Positions 45,925 to 55,907 of a DNA stretch of 64,000 nt are shown piece after piece. The position numbers and the translations under genes were made by a program. The stretch comes from JBBATK01 sp044228285 (GTDB lineage: Bacteria > Bacteroidota > Ignavibacteria > Kapaibacteriales > NICIL-2). The stretch covers positions 310,001-374,000 of the forward strand of contig JBGAVD010000002.1 in NCBI GenBank assembly GCA_044228285.1, written 5' to 3'. The first letter of the stretch is position 1, and each line of letters begins with the position of its first letter. The notes under the pieces were generated by a model, which was not told the origin of the DNA, searched no databases, and saw only the letters and a program-made list of their open reading frames with translations.

Positions 45925-46779
45925 ATGTCTTTATGTATCTCTCGAATCTTCCTTCTTCTGCTCTTCAGTCTCAGTGCCTGTGAGCAAGTCATCGATAATC
46001 CCGAGCTTCCCTATGTGAATCAGTTGGTGATCGGGGGCTACGTGAACGCTGACAGCAGTGTTCAACGGGTAACTGTTTGCCATACACTACCACTGACACA
46101 AGACTTTATCTACGACTCATCCATCGTACGCAACGCTAAGGTCGTACTGCATGCTCCTGGATTTGATAGCCTGATGCGCTTTAATGCGATCGAGCAGTGT
46201 TATGTGATAGCACTTCGTGTCAAAGAAGGTGAGAAGTACCGATTGACGGTAGAGTGGGAGGGACTCAAAGCCGAGGCGAGTACCCAGGTGCCCAGTTCGC
46301 CGGTGATTTCCAGCTATGGATGTGTACAGTTGAGAGATCCCTTGGCAGACTCAATGTTCTATTATGAAAACATATACGACACCGTACGTGCGCAATGGGA
46401 AAGCAGTGCTGCGATTGGATTCCTGCAATCACTAAACATCGACCATCCTGCGGATACGTCGATGTTTGAATTAGAGCCCGATTACTCGTACAACATCTCA
46501 CCCTTTAGATACCTTTCAGATAAACAATCTGGTGCTACGCCTACTCTCGTGAGCTCACGTGGTTCTTCACAATTCCAGAAGTACAACTATCACGCTACAA
46601 AACTGCAGTGTGTTGATCGTCGCCTGCTCAATGTTCAGGCCGGAATGTACTCAGACCGCGACGAGATTTTTGGGACCTTCGGTGTGAGCCCGAACGCAAA
46701 TGTTAGCGGACAGGGCTTCGGCTACTTCTTAGGACTCTCACGGACCTCTGAATGGTTGATATCAACGATTCATCGTTAG
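45925..46779 (+). CDS. DUF4249-like lipoprotein
   Basis: I start at ATG 45925, since the longer frame (45892) overlaps the receptor and lacks a signal at its start. The leader MSLCISRIFLLLLFSLSAC gives lipidation at Cys 19. The mature domain begins with the DUF4249 pattern: CEQVID...LPYVNQLVIGGYVNADSSVQRVTV, then VRNAKVVLHAPGF and the EGEKYRLTVEWEGLKAEASTQVP strand pair. DUF4249 proteins are found beside carboxypeptidase-domain TonB receptors and are thought to help with substrate capture at the surface. At 284 residues it is slightly shorter than typical members. Confidence 0.85.
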   Translation: MSLCISRIFLLLLFSLSACEQVIDNPELPYVNQLVIGGYVNADSSVQRVTVCHTLPLTQDFIYDSSIVRNAKVVLHAPGFDSLMRFNAIEQCYVIALRVKEGEKYRLTVEWEGLKAEASTQVPSSPVISSYGCVQLRDPLADSMFYYENIYDTVRAQWESSAAIGFLQSLNIDHPADTSMFELEPDYSYNISPFRYLSDKQSGATPTLVSSRGSSQFQKYNYHATKLQCVDRRLLNVQAGMYSDRDEIFGTFGVSPNANVSGQGFGYFLGLSRTSEWLISTIHR

Positions 46780-47605
46780 TTGCGGAGTTTAGCTCTGTGG
46801 TGCGAGTTAAGCGCACCGTCTGCCTGTTACTGTGGGGAATGAGTTACTGTCGATTCTTGTGCTCACGCTGGTGGATCTCGTCATCGGCAAGAGAAACGCG
46901 TGCCGCCACAGTGCTTGTGTGTTTCTCGTGCCACCTGTGCACGCGCTGGTTGATCACATCCGCGGCACGAGGAACTCGTGGCCACGCCCTTAGAAAAACT
47001 TCTGTAACAAACAGTACCGTAAAGGCATGAATTCGTCGGGCCCTTATGTTGAAAGTTCGTATCTGCTACACTAGTCAGACGAGCCACACATAGTTTGGCT
47101 GTAGTCTCATACACTGCCAAGCTCTGATTCGCTCGTGAGTTCTTTCCATGTCTGTTTCAGAGCCCAGACTTTGTCTCTGTGTTGTTTGCGAAGCAGAACT
47201 ATAGCAGGCTACACATGAGCATGAACGCTACTGCGCTGATCCGTCGTGGTGTCTACGTTCTTACAAGACGGGACAGTATCAAAACAAAAAGAGGTGACCG
47301 TGACTGGTCACCTCTTTGGAACAACCCGGTCCTGACATACCAGGATATTCCCCGCACAAGTATTTATACCAGACTATGGAACTGCTGCTGAATTTCCCTT
47401 GACGAACGCCAAGGAGTATTCATTTCAGGAGTGGAGATTTCCAGCGGCAGTTGTAGTGGTGTAAATGACTTGTACTCTTTCGTGATGGTGATGGTGAAAA
47501 AGTGAGTGTGTGGAACCAGACGATGTTCTTCCTCGCGACTGCATTCATTGCGACAACGTGCATGCACTCTGATCAGCTGCATCCTCTCGTCCGTGTGATT
47601 GCCAT
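46780..47605. other. Gap between convergent genes
   Basis: About 830 bases with no supported gene. Open frames at 46752-47030 and 47179-47391 lack any recognisable domain. The minus-strand frame at 47364-47729 overlaps the end of the beta-helix gene. A strong minus-strand terminator lies at 47281-47317. Imperfect GC-rich words (ggcacgag) repeat near 46920-46985. Confidence 0.45.
47281..47317 (-). terminator. Intrinsic terminator of the beta-helix gene
   Basis: A 12-bp perfect stem, aaagaggtgacc/ggtcacctcttt, with the loop gtgact; on the minus strand it runs into TTGTTTT. It lies about 290 bases after the stop at 47606, giving a long 3' untranslated region. Confidence 0.88.
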
Positions 47606-50600
47606 TTAGCGATGGATAACAAGAAGACGATGCGTTGATTGCGTTTGCGAGCCGATGAAACGTAAGAAGTACAAACCGTTCGGTATGTTTACCAGCTCGA
47701 TGGTTGGATGAGCACTGTTGCACAGACATTGTTGCACCAATTCGCCACTGACAGAGTAGATAGCTATATCTGCCGATTCTTCGGTGAGCATCGATTCTGG
47801 TAGACGTATGTAGGTGTCTGCAGGATTGGGACTACATTCTGCGCCAACTTGCACTGCTTCAGAGCCGATACTTGTACTCGATGAGCCAAAGACTGAGAAG
47901 GCTCCGAGTTCAGAGACCGAGCTTCGTTCCAAGCTATAGCTTGCGTCACCAACAGAGCGAGCGCTCTGGCCTGATTGTTTATCCCATTGCGACCCATCAT
48001 AGTGCGCTACGAATGCACTGTTGCGGCTGAACGACGATGTTTCGATTGATGTCGGCCATTGTACTCTTATGCTTGCCGAATTGTCGATTGACGTGGACGC
48101 TTGCAGATCCCATGTGGCTTTCACGTGTGCTTGCTCATCACTAAGGAGTGTACCAGATAAGCCGTTGGTTCGTACCCCCTCAACAACACTAGCCTGAAAG
48201 GTGTTGGGACTTGAGCCATCTAGAAGATCAAGCTGCATTGCTAAGAATGAACTTTGAGTGCCAATAGGGAAGTAGAGGGTCGCGGCTGATGTCCCTGCTT
48301 TGATCATACTGAGTCTACCGTTTGGCGCCATTGAAATGTAGCCATGTATGGTAGGATTGACAATACTTGCTCCTTGTTTCAGTCTAAGCTCGTGATGCGC
48401 TATGTAAAGTTGAGCCTTGCTGAGTTCTAAGCGATGATGAATGTCAAGGTCAGATGCTATCTCAACTTTCGAAGGATCTTGACATAGTACATCAAAGTCA
48501 AGAAGAGCATGAGCAGTGCTGCTGAAACGCAGAGCTTGAAGATTCCTTGCGGTGGCTCCAATGCGTATGCTACTGGTAGAGTCCGAAGAGATAAGTGCAT
48601 CAAGACTTTGATGGAAACTTCCGTTGATTCCGAGTACAACGTCATCAAGTGTCAAATTTCCACTTTGCAAGTTCAATTCGGATTGTACATGGGCGACGCC
48701 CTGAAGACTTAATCGGGTGCTCGTAGGAATTGACATGTGTAACTCACCAATCTCGTTAAAGTCACTCACGAAACGAAGAGTAGCTCCGAGTAGACTTGTT
48801 GTTCGTAGCTCTATAGAGCTTTGGGCTGAAGTAGCGATCTGTGTTTCTGCTCCAAGAAAGATGTTGCCGCTGAGTGTAAGGTGAGTGCTATCGAGACGAA
48901 TAACTCCACGATGGAGCTGCAAGAATTCTTGAATGTTGATTGCACCTCTCAGCTGAATTGTATCTCTAGAGTTTCCTGGAAGCACAAGTGAGTCCAGCTC
49001 ATTCGCTTCTGTGTTGAACTGCGGCGATCCTAAGAGGCGTGCACTTGTGTTCAACAACAAGGATGAATGCTTCGAAGAGTGAATGCGGCAGACGGGAGCT
49101 AAGTCCAACTGACCAGAGATTTTCATTCGTGCACCGCTGAGCAGCACCCGAGGTGTGTTGAAACGCGCCGATGTGGCTATGCTCACATCACCACTGATTT
49201 CTAGCGAACTAGATTGGTCCGTCCGAACAAGAAGCGAGTCCACTGTTTGAACTCCGAATCCAAAACGCAGAACTGATTGTGCGGTAGTTTGTGTGTTTAC
49301 AACGATGACGGAACCTGAGCTTGCAGCAACACTACCGTCAACAGAGCAGTTTATACCTCCCAGGGTCTCCAAGCGATGAGATCCCAAACTAAGGTTGCCG
49401 CGCGCAATGTTTAGTGTTCGAAGTACACGAAGATTTGATTGCATGTTCAATCGAAAAGACGAGGATGCGTCGATTCTCAGCGTACCTAGACTGCTTCCCA
49501 AGACTGAAAGTGAAGAAGAAAGTGCGGAAGAACTTGTGAAATGAAGTTCAGTGAGAGAATCCACGACCAATGCGCCATCTCCATTCAATGTTCCTACTAG
49601 TTCTACTGTCTGACCTTCGATACTCAGATTACTTTTGTTTTCGAGCACAAGCTGAGAGTGAATACGAAGGGGTGACTGAAGCCTGAGCGTGAGACTTTTG
49701 TCCATCGAGACACGTAGAACTCCTACATTCTGCGATCCGTTCGCAAAGCGCAGCGCTGAACCAAGGTTTGCAGAAGAACTAATGCTCAGTTCTGATGTGG
49801 CAGAAGATTTCAAGCTACCAGAGGAGATGAAATCTCCATCAAGGTGTAAACGCTGGTTGCTGAAATCAAAACTCCCACCCTGAAGTCTGAGACTGCCTGT
49901 GATCTCAAGTTGACTCTGAAGTACAACCGTTGATGCTGGACTGAGGCTCAACTGCAGTTTGTCAATGATACTCCCCGATGACGAGAAACGCAAGACACTT
50001 GTTTGCGTCATGCTTGATGAGATGCTGATACTTGAGAAAGCAGTCGACGCCAGAGCTGCTCCCGCATTAACCTCAACATTGCCGCTGATAAAAAGGCTGT
50101 GATTGTTGAGCTGTAGTGTGCCGGATCGGATGACGAGCGAGCCGTCCAGTATGAGGTCGCTACTCAAGCTCAGTGATGAGCCGGAACTAATGTCGACAAC
50201 AACATTGCGAAGCCCGGAGCCACTTAACTCGACACCACATACAATTGGACTTTGAACATAACGAACGGTATAGGACTTCTGCAGGTCTAATAAACCACCA
50301 CTTAGCATGAGGCCGCCACCATCGAGAATGATCTCCGCACCAGCCATGAGATCAATGCTACTGCCACTGAGCAATGTCAGAAGACCTCTCAGCTCTATCT
50401 CCTTGCGTACTTGCGTCTGAGCACTCCATTGGATGCTAAGAGCTGAGGAACGAACATACTCCGCATCGAGCTGTCCTCTGAAACTGAAGATTGCCAATGT
50501 GTTCAAGCGTATGATACCGACGTCAACGCGGCCATTGCCGCTTAGTTCGCCTCGAAACACATCGATACTATCCACGGAGGAGGTTCGCAGTGTTCCATCT

Positions 50601-50872
50601 ACACGAATTGAGGCACTAAGACCATCTATGCGAACGCTGTTGTCCAGATCTACTGTTATACCAACAGGTATCACTACTTGGTCGATCTGGAGCACCGTCG
50701 GTGGCACGGATCCATTCCATGTTGAAGCACTGTTCCAACTGCCACTACTCGTTGCAATAATAGTAGCGCCATACAGCGGAGATAGTGTGCATACAAAGAG
50801 AACAAGTGTTCGGATTAACGACGTTGGAAGGAAATGATTTCCCATCCGATTGTAAAAAGTACTTTTTGTCAT
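47606..50872 (-). CDS. Large secreted beta-helix protein with T9SS C-terminal domain
   Basis: I chose ATG 50872 because GGAG stands at good spacing (ttggagtgggttATG). The 1088-residue protein has a signal segment ending near LSPLYGA. A G8-like opening follows (SGSWNSASTWNGSVPPTVLQIDQVVIP, about residues 40-70). About nine loose repeats of 85-95 residues come next. They share LxxxG.(L/F)xLxxxxLxLxGxL, then a Ser-rich turn and LRF.......VxxLxVxxxxSxxLxLxSxL, which is the rhythm of a right-handed parallel beta-helix. The final 75 residues form a T9SS sorting-type domain (CSPNPADTYIRL ... NIPNGLYFLRF). It is probably a rigid surface fibre or adhesin. A terminator lies 290 bases beyond the stop. 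Confidence 0.88.
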   Translation of the reverse strand: MTKSTFYNRMGNHFLPTSLIRTLVLFVCTLSPLYGATIIATSSGSWNSASTWNGSVPPTVLQIDQVVIPVGITVDLDNSVRIDGLSASIRVDGTLRTSSVDSIDVFRGELSGNGRVDVGIIRLNTLAIFSFRGQLDAEYVRSSALSIQWSAQTQVRKEIELRGLLTLLSGSSIDLMAGAEIILDGGGLMLSGGLLDLQKSYTVRYVQSPIVCGVELSGSGLRNVVVDISSGSSLSLSSDLILDGSLVIRSGTLQLNNHSLFISGNVEVNAGAALASTAFSSISISSSMTQTSVLRFSSSGSIIDKLQLSLSPASTVVLQSQLEITGSLRLQGGSFDFSNQRLHLDGDFISSGSLKSSATSELSISSSANLGSALRFANGSQNVGVLRVSMDKSLTLRLQSPLRIHSQLVLENKSNLSIEGQTVELVGTLNGDGALVVDSLTELHFTSSSALSSSLSVLGSSLGTLRIDASSSFRLNMQSNLRVLRTLNIARGNLSLGSHRLETLGGINCSVDGSVAASSGSVIVVNTQTTAQSVLRFGFGVQTVDSLLVRTDQSSSLEISGDVSIATSARFNTPRVLLSGARMKISGQLDLAPVCRIHSSKHSSLLLNTSARLLGSPQFNTEANELDSLVLPGNSRDTIQLRGAINIQEFLQLHRGVIRLDSTHLTLSGNIFLGAETQIATSAQSSIELRTTSLLGATLRFVSDFNEIGELHMSIPTSTRLSLQGVAHVQSELNLQSGNLTLDDVVLGINGSFHQSLDALISSDSTSSIRIGATARNLQALRFSSTAHALLDFDVLCQDPSKVEIASDLDIHHRLELSKAQLYIAHHELRLKQGASIVNPTIHGYISMAPNGRLSMIKAGTSAATLYFPIGTQSSFLAMQLDLLDGSSPNTFQASVVEGVRTNGLSGTLLSDEQAHVKATWDLQASTSIDNSASIRVQWPTSIETSSFSRNSAFVAHYDGSQWDKQSGQSARSVGDASYSLERSSVSELGAFSVFGSSSTSIGSEAVQVGAECSPNPADTYIRLPESMLTEESADIAIYSVSGELVQQCLCNSAHPTIELVNIPNGLYFLRFIGSQTQSTHRLLVIHR

Positions 50873-52078
50873 AACCCACTCCAATAAAGTGAATGAATAC
50901 TCGAGAATGAGAGAGGCTCGTTCGCCTCCTGCTCGGCAATTGCTTCGTGGTTGAACCCGTACATACTCTTTTGAGCTCTAGATAGTTCTTGTTGCGTCGA
51001 CGAACTGGAAGAATGCTGGCCGTACACCCTGTACGCACTGCGAAAGCTTGTTGATTTTCAGATTCACTGAAATGCCTACCTCAACGCGAGTGTGTACGTT
51101 CCAATGAACATACACTCGAGCACAATCCAGAGCTTGGTGCTCCTTGTTCGAATGTGTGATGTTAGGTCCGGCTTCGTTGCTTGAAGTATACATACGCTGT
51201 TCTGTCAAGCTTGGTTTTTGATGCATAACAATTACTGCATGAACGATGCTGAATTGAACTGTCGCTGCATAGCCGAACTCAGGCGCGAAGAGATGATATG
51301 CAAAAGGGGAGGCGCGCATCAAGTACCGACGAGAGTCATTTCTCGATCGTCGTTTGAGAAATGAGATGCAGCAGCGCATACAGCGCTATCAAGATCTAAG
51401 CATGAGCCTCACCGAATTTCCTCTTCAGGTTTTTGTACGTAATCACGAGAAGTATGTATGCATTGGGCATCGACGTGAAAAGGACTCGAGAATGCTGAAC
51501 TCTGAACCAAATGGAGATGTGATGTAAATGCGCGGTTCACACAAAGGTGCTAGGATAGCTTGCTCCACCGAAACACGATGTTGTACCGTTTAAGAAAAGA
51601 ACACAGGTCGAGCCGCATGGAGACTTGAGATTACGATCGCATACTAGAGTAGGTGTTCACATTTCGCTCACATAATGGAAGAGGTGGCTCCTGTGAAGCC
51701 ACCTCCTTAGTAGACCGCCGCTATGGTTGGCAGCAGTCAGATCATCTGTTTATCGTTGGTGCTCGTTAGAGATATCTGTACCGCGGTCATTAGGCAGTGA
51801 GTCGTGTATGCAGCTGAAAGACACGTTTCATGTTCCTTCGTTTGGACTCTACGTGTGCGTCTGTGCAGTCTCGACTGTTGCACCTCCAACGAAGCATCAA
51901 TCATTCAACTCGGAATCTGTATGAGAACACGCACCATGCGAATTGCCGTTCTGAGGTGCGTTGCTTATACCTACGTAAAAGAGAAGAGGAAGGTTTGTTG
52001 TTGTGTTTCGTCTGCAACTACTGCGCTAGTAAACGTGCTTCTCCGTTTGAACTCTGCCAGAACACGACGGTTCAAGTT
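50873..52078. other. Long gap with orphan hairpin
   Basis: About 1.2 kb without a convincing gene. The minus-strand frame at 50978-51379 has no recognised domain and normal chance composition. An inverted repeat gaggtggct/agccacctc lies at 51681-51706; its outer bases (aagaggt...acctcctt) resemble the terminators at 47288 and 54459, but it has no adjacent gene end and no clear U-tract. Confidence 0.4.
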
Positions 52079-53041
52079 TTACTTAACACGCTTATACGAG
52101 CGCATTGCTTCGCCAGCAATGAACGGATCCTTGTATGACTTCTGCTTAGCAAGAAGCTTTCTCAGAACTTGTGGATGTGAGATGCCAACAATCTGATTCT
52201 TATCAGGAGAGTGTACTGTTGTACTCTGTTCCCTTGTTAAAAGAAACATAGAGCCAGGCGTCGATGATTCGATGGCAACGAGTTTACCTGGCTGACTTTT
52301 TGTGCAGTTGTGAATCGGGATAAAGGTTTGGCCGGAAAGAGACCAGAGAATGAGATGTGAGCTCTTGTCAGGTGTTTGTACTCCTGTCAGTGCTACATAG
52401 CGCAGAGTATCATCTGGATTGAGATACAAACGGGCTACAATTTCTCTACTGTTGTTTGGGTTCAGGAGTGGTTGTGAAAGGGTGTGAGGCGAGTTGCGGA
52501 ACTGAAACTCCCTCGCGGATACTCGGAGTTCTGTGTGCAAAGTCGCGATACTGTCGTGCAGTACACTCAAATGCGCGTTCGTTTTTTGAGCTTCGTTACG
52601 AAGTTGTGTGGTCGAACGGAAGAAGTAGAGCGAAGTCGCGATGCTTAGACACAAGAGAGATCCTAATACTAGTTGAGCCGCCGAAATCGATAGAAAGGTA
52701 GAACGCAAAGTTGTTTTTGGCTTCGGCGCTGTCGAAGGTGTCGCGGATGCTGTTGACGTTTCCTGTGTTACTGACGCCGAGCTAGAACTCCTATCATTTT
52801 GCGCTTGAGTCTGTATGGAGTGTTGTACACGAGCCCATGTTTTTGCTTTCAGTCCAGCAGGAGGACTCTGACGGTAGCTAGTGCTTAGTGTTTCGAGCGC
52901 TGCTTGCAATGAACGGATTTCATCCTGTACCGCAGGTGATTCTCGACGTAGTTGGTCTATGAGAGATGTCTGCTCTGGACTGCAAAGTCCGAGCACATAA
53001 CTTTCAAGGATGTCCGGATCAACAGGTAGCTTGCTACTCAT
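52079..53041 (-). CDS. RskA-like anti-sigma factor
   Basis: A 320-residue membrane protein. The N-terminus LESYVLGLCSPEQTSLIDQLRRESPAV (residues about 12-38) matches the cytosolic anti-sigma domain of RskA/anti-sigma-K proteins (VLG.L...E). The zinc motif of other anti-sigmas is absent, as usual for RskA. A Ser/Thr/Pro-rich linker precedes one membrane helix (about 116-141). A periplasmic domain (about 145-320) includes a coiled segment and the RskA-C strand pattern (IVARLYLNPDDTLRYVALTGVQ). It overlaps the upstream sigma gene by eight bases. It should hold the sigma factor inactive until the periplasmic part is cleaved or changed. Confidence 0.9.
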   Translation of the reverse strand: MSSKLPVDPDILESYVLGLCSPEQTSLIDQLRRESPAVQDEIRSLQAALETLSTSYRQSPPAGLKAKTWARVQHSIQTQAQNDRSSSSASVTQETSTASATPSTAPKPKTTLRSTFLSISAAQLVLGSLLCLSIATSLYFFRSTTQLRNEAQKTNAHLSVLHDSIATLHTELRVSAREFQFRNSPHTLSQPLLNPNNSREIVARLYLNPDDTLRYVALTGVQTPDKSSHLILWSLSGQTFIPIHNCTKSQPGKLVAIESSTPGSMFLLTREQSTTVHSPDKNQIVGISHPQVLRKLLAKQKSYKDPFIAGEAMRSYKRVK

Positions 53042-53588
53042 ACTGAAACTCTTTTAGTAATTCTCGAAGATAGACAAAGGCCGCACGCACACGAGTCTTT
53101 ATTGTTCCAAGTGGAATCTTCAATTCTTCAGACACTTCTTTTTGCGTGTAACCTTGAAAGTAGAGCAAGTCAATCAACTGGCGATAATCTGGTGGCAGAG
53201 TATCCAGCTGCTCGAGGAGTCCGATCGTGTCGACAGAAAGCTCCATATACTGCTCTTCCTCTATACTTACGAAATTATGCTCAGTTGAGCTTTGGTTCCT
53301 CGCATACTTCGAACGAATGTAGTCGATAGAGTGATTTCTTGCAATGTTTAGCATCCAAGTGAAGAGCGAGCCTTTAGCTCTATCAAAACGATCTGCACGC
53401 TGCCAAATACGAACGAATGCTTCCTGTATCAGATCTTCTGCGATTTCGTTTTGGCGGACAATCTTCAGTACGATGCCATACAACGTTGGAGCGTAGGCAT
53501 CATACACAATCTGGAATGCTTGCTCACTTCCATCAGATAGGAAGGCAATCATTTCTTCTTCACTATACTCGCGCTGAACGTTCTCCAC
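53034..53588 (-). CDS. ECF sigma factor, SigK-like
   Basis: A 184-residue sigma factor. Sigma-2 is clear: FQIVYDAYAPTLYGIVLKIV, EIAEDLIQEAFVRIWQRADRFD and the KGSLFTWMLNIARNHSIDYIRSK segment that binds the -10 element (about residues 24-95). Sigma-4 (about 130-180) has LPPDYRQLIDLLYFQGYTQKEVSEELKIPLGTIKTRVRAA. The pattern is that of the SigK/ECF19-like group paired with RskA proteins. It is the first gene of a two-gene operon with the anti-sigma, with which it overlaps. Other targets are unknown. Confidence 0.94.
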   Translation of the reverse strand: MENVQREYSEEEMIAFLSDGSEQAFQIVYDAYAPTLYGIVLKIVRQNEIAEDLIQEAFVRIWQRADRFDRAKGSLFTWMLNIARNHSIDYIRSKYARNQSSTEHNFVSIEEEQYMELSVDTIGLLEQLDTLPPDYRQLIDLLYFQGYTQKEVSEELKIPLGTIKTRVRAAFVYLRELLKEFQYE

Positions 53589-54249
53589 AGGTTTACAGCT
53601 TTTATAGTGTGACGAGTTGTATACTACGGTCTCTCGCTTTGAATCTGTCTAAGTTTAATCATCCCCTTCACTCACTCAGCTGTTCGAAGCTCTCCGATTT
53701 GTGAGCTTCCCTCCACTATGCCAAGTTGAGTTGTCTCCTCTGTTAACGAGTGACACACAGCGTCAAGATACTTAGAAAAACGTATGCTCAGGTCTTGCAC
53801 AGATCTCGCGTTTCTCATCAAAACACTTGCTGCGTCTGGGATCCAAAGAATAGGTGCTTACACCTACGAGATTCGTTCAGAAACGAAGGGAGTATGAGAC
53901 ATTATGATCATATCCTCTTTTCACGTTCTTTGCTCCAATCTGGTCCCGGTTCTGTGTTAGGCAGCGGTAAGAGCGAGCATAACTCAGTTGATAGGCAATA
54001 CAGAAAGGTCAAGCTGGCGAACACCATACTGAGTGTATGACGAACAAGTGCAGATAGTTGATTCATGGTGTGCATACCTTTCAATGTGATGAACTTCCTG
54101 AGGGGCTTTCAGCCATACTGTTCGATTCGTGGTTCAGTACCGCAGTTGAGTGCTACTAAGTGGACTCTTAATAGAACTCTTTATCCATACTTTTCTGTAC
54201 ACGTACAGTGAAGTACTTGTCATTGCGACACTGTACTAGGGTGTACTTG

Positions 54250-54282
54250 CTATATGCTTGGCGCTTTGCGCCAAGCATATAG
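54250..54282. repeat. 33-base perfect hairpin, function unknown
   Basis: The left arm ctatatgcttggcgc pairs with gcgccaagcatatag around the loop ttt, giving a 15-bp stem. No T-run follows on either strand and no gene end is near. It is the longest perfect stem in the window. Confidence 0.75.
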
Positions 54283-54458
54283 AAGTGATCTCGTTGTCTG
54301 AAGTCTATTGCATTGCGAAAGACGCTCACATTCGTTCAGACCGTGGAGTCGATGATCATTGAGTCCCGCACGCTATGAAAGACAACTCTCTAAGCGTATC
54401 CAGAGCATGCCTTCGTCAAGGCCATACAATGTGTTCACCATAGTATGACAACAACCAA

Positions 54459-54500
54459 AGAGGTCAGCAGTTCACCCTGTCTGGTGACCCACTGACCTCC
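54459..54500 (-). terminator. Probable terminator of the DUF4382-like lipoprotein gene
   Basis: Arms agaggtcag and ctgacctcct form the outer stem and ttcacc/ggtgac an inner stem. On the minus strand tctttggttg follows, a weak U-rich tail. It lies about 90 bases beyond the stop of the gene. Confidence 0.6.
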
Positions 54501-54587
54501 TCGTTGCCACGGAAGCACTTGCTATGGACATTGGTGCGAAAGCGTCAGACTGCCAAGTTCCTACAGATGGAATTCCTGCTATTGCTT

Positions 54588-55325
54588 CTACAAACGAAAG
54601 TGTCGTAGAGCTCGGAAGCAAGCGCGGATGTTGTTGTCGATGATGCTCTTATTGTTTGGATCACGTGGGTCAGCAACTATGAATCCTATACGAAAGAGAA
54701 CATCTGGATCCACAAGCAACACGAGTTTTGTGGAACTCTTATCACTAAGAACTAGCGCACTATCAAACTGCATGCTAAGGTTCAACGTAAGAGCACTCTT
54801 GTAGTGGAATTCATGCTCTACTCCGTTCTCAAACACCTTTCCATCAACGATGATACTGTAACGACTACCTGTTACGAACTCACCATAGGTGGTATCATTA
54901 ATGAATGTCGATACTTCGCTCTTACTAAACTGGTGAACCTCGAACTTCACATGATCGTAACTACCAGTTGGAACGGGATTATACGCTGAGAGCTTCGCAC
55001 TGCCTGATTGTATATCGAGGAGAAAAGGTCCAACCCGTAGATCACAATCAGACTTATCGTGTTGACGATTGTTTGCATGCAGCTTCACATCACGTACAAG
55101 TATTCGAATGCGATCGATGTGCAGGGAATCTGCACTTAGACCAAAGCTACTAATCTGCTGATCGTCTTGCTTGCCGGTTGTTGATGGCCGAACGGTTGTT
55201 GACGACATCTGTGTATACAGCTCCACTCCAGGCTGATTGTCGGCTGTTGTTGTGTTTGTACAACTACTGAAAGCGATGAGCAAAGCAAGCAGAGGAGCTG
55301 CGAGAAGCATTGATGTTGATTTCAT
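54588..55325 (-). CDS. DUF4382-like lipoprotein
   Basis: I chose ATG 55325 (MKSTSML) because it starts the signal peptide directly; the frame extends 17 codons further. The lipobox FSSC gives a lipidated Cys. The mature part of about 220 residues resembles DUF4382: IDRIRILVRDVKLH near the start, then GPFLLDIQSG and a SAYNPVPTGSYDHVKFEVHQF strand-turn-strand, and LTLNLSMQFDSALVLSDKSSTKLVLLVDPDVLF near the C-terminus. Members are exported lipoproteins of unknown function with an Ig-like carboxypeptidase-regulatory-like fold. It is monocistronic. The role is unknown. Confidence 0.8.
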   Translation of the reverse strand: MKSTSMLLAAPLLALLIAFSSCTNTTTADNQPGVELYTQMSSTTVRPSTTGKQDDQQISSFGLSADSLHIDRIRILVRDVKLHANNRQHDKSDCDLRVGPFLLDIQSGSAKLSAYNPVPTGSYDHVKFEVHQFSKSEVSTFINDTTYGEFVTGSRYSIIVDGKVFENGVEHEFHYKSALTLNLSMQFDSALVLSDKSSTKLVLLVDPDVLFRIGFIVADPRDPNNKSIIDNNIRACFRALRHFRL

Positions 55326-55907
55326 AGTAAGTCCATCTAGAATGTGAGACAAATAGCGTTTGATCGATTGGAGCACGAATCTTGTCCGACCTCTTCTCTT
55401 CTTTCTCCCTCAAGATCTGCGCGTTCAGAGATACATACGAAGAGGATGGACGCTCGGTTTTCATCTGGTTTCGTTTAGCTCAGAAAAAAAAACTTCAGCA
55501 TTCTTGATTTCCACAAAACTCTCTGGTCAGTTTCCCACGTATGTATTGCCAACAGCGAAGCAAAACATTACAAAGAGTAGCCTTGCGCCGCAGCTGTATT
55601 TCAGCATCGACTCTTTGTTACGATTGAAACAGACCCAATAACCGAAGCTGAAGCTGTTTCAGACAAGCTGCAAAACAGAAATCATATTATGTGGAGATGA
55701 TATGATGACGTCCGCGACTGAGAACTGCAGTACATTATTCCTACTGTACGTATACCTCCGGCTCATCCCCAATACCTCGTCTCTACTTCACACCGTCGTC
55801 GCATCAGTGTTTTGATGTTGGCGGACGCTTTAGCACTGAACACATCGTTGTTTCAGTAGAGAACTCATCGTCTTACACAATCTGTTTCACTATAGCCTGA
55901 GGTACCT
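55326..55907. other. Gap between divergent genes
   Basis: About 580 bases with no supported gene or repeat. It contains the promoters of the lipoprotein gene (minus) and the OmpA-family gene (plus). The word tgaggtacct just ahead of ATG 55908 may serve as a weak ribosome binding site. Confidence 0.4.

Larger units (their letters stand above)
53589..54587. other. Long gap with two hairpins
   Basis: About 1 kb with no supported gene. The frame at 53750-54040 has no recognised domain. A 33-base perfect hairpin lies at 54250-54282 and a minus-strand terminator at 54459-54500. The word cataactcagttgataggc near 53980 looks like a tRNA D-arm, but no acceptor or T-arm can be built. Confidence 0.45.

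Noticed and set aside
47364..47729. 121-residue minus-strand frame at the end of the beta-helix gene
   Set aside because: It overlaps the T9SS domain of the real gene in another register and has no recognised motif.
50978..51379. 133-residue minus-strand frame in the long gap
   Set aside because: No domain and no start signal; composition looks like non-coding DNA.
53970..54040. tRNA-like D-arm word (cataactcagttgatagg)
   Set aside because: No matching acceptor, anticodon or T stems follow.
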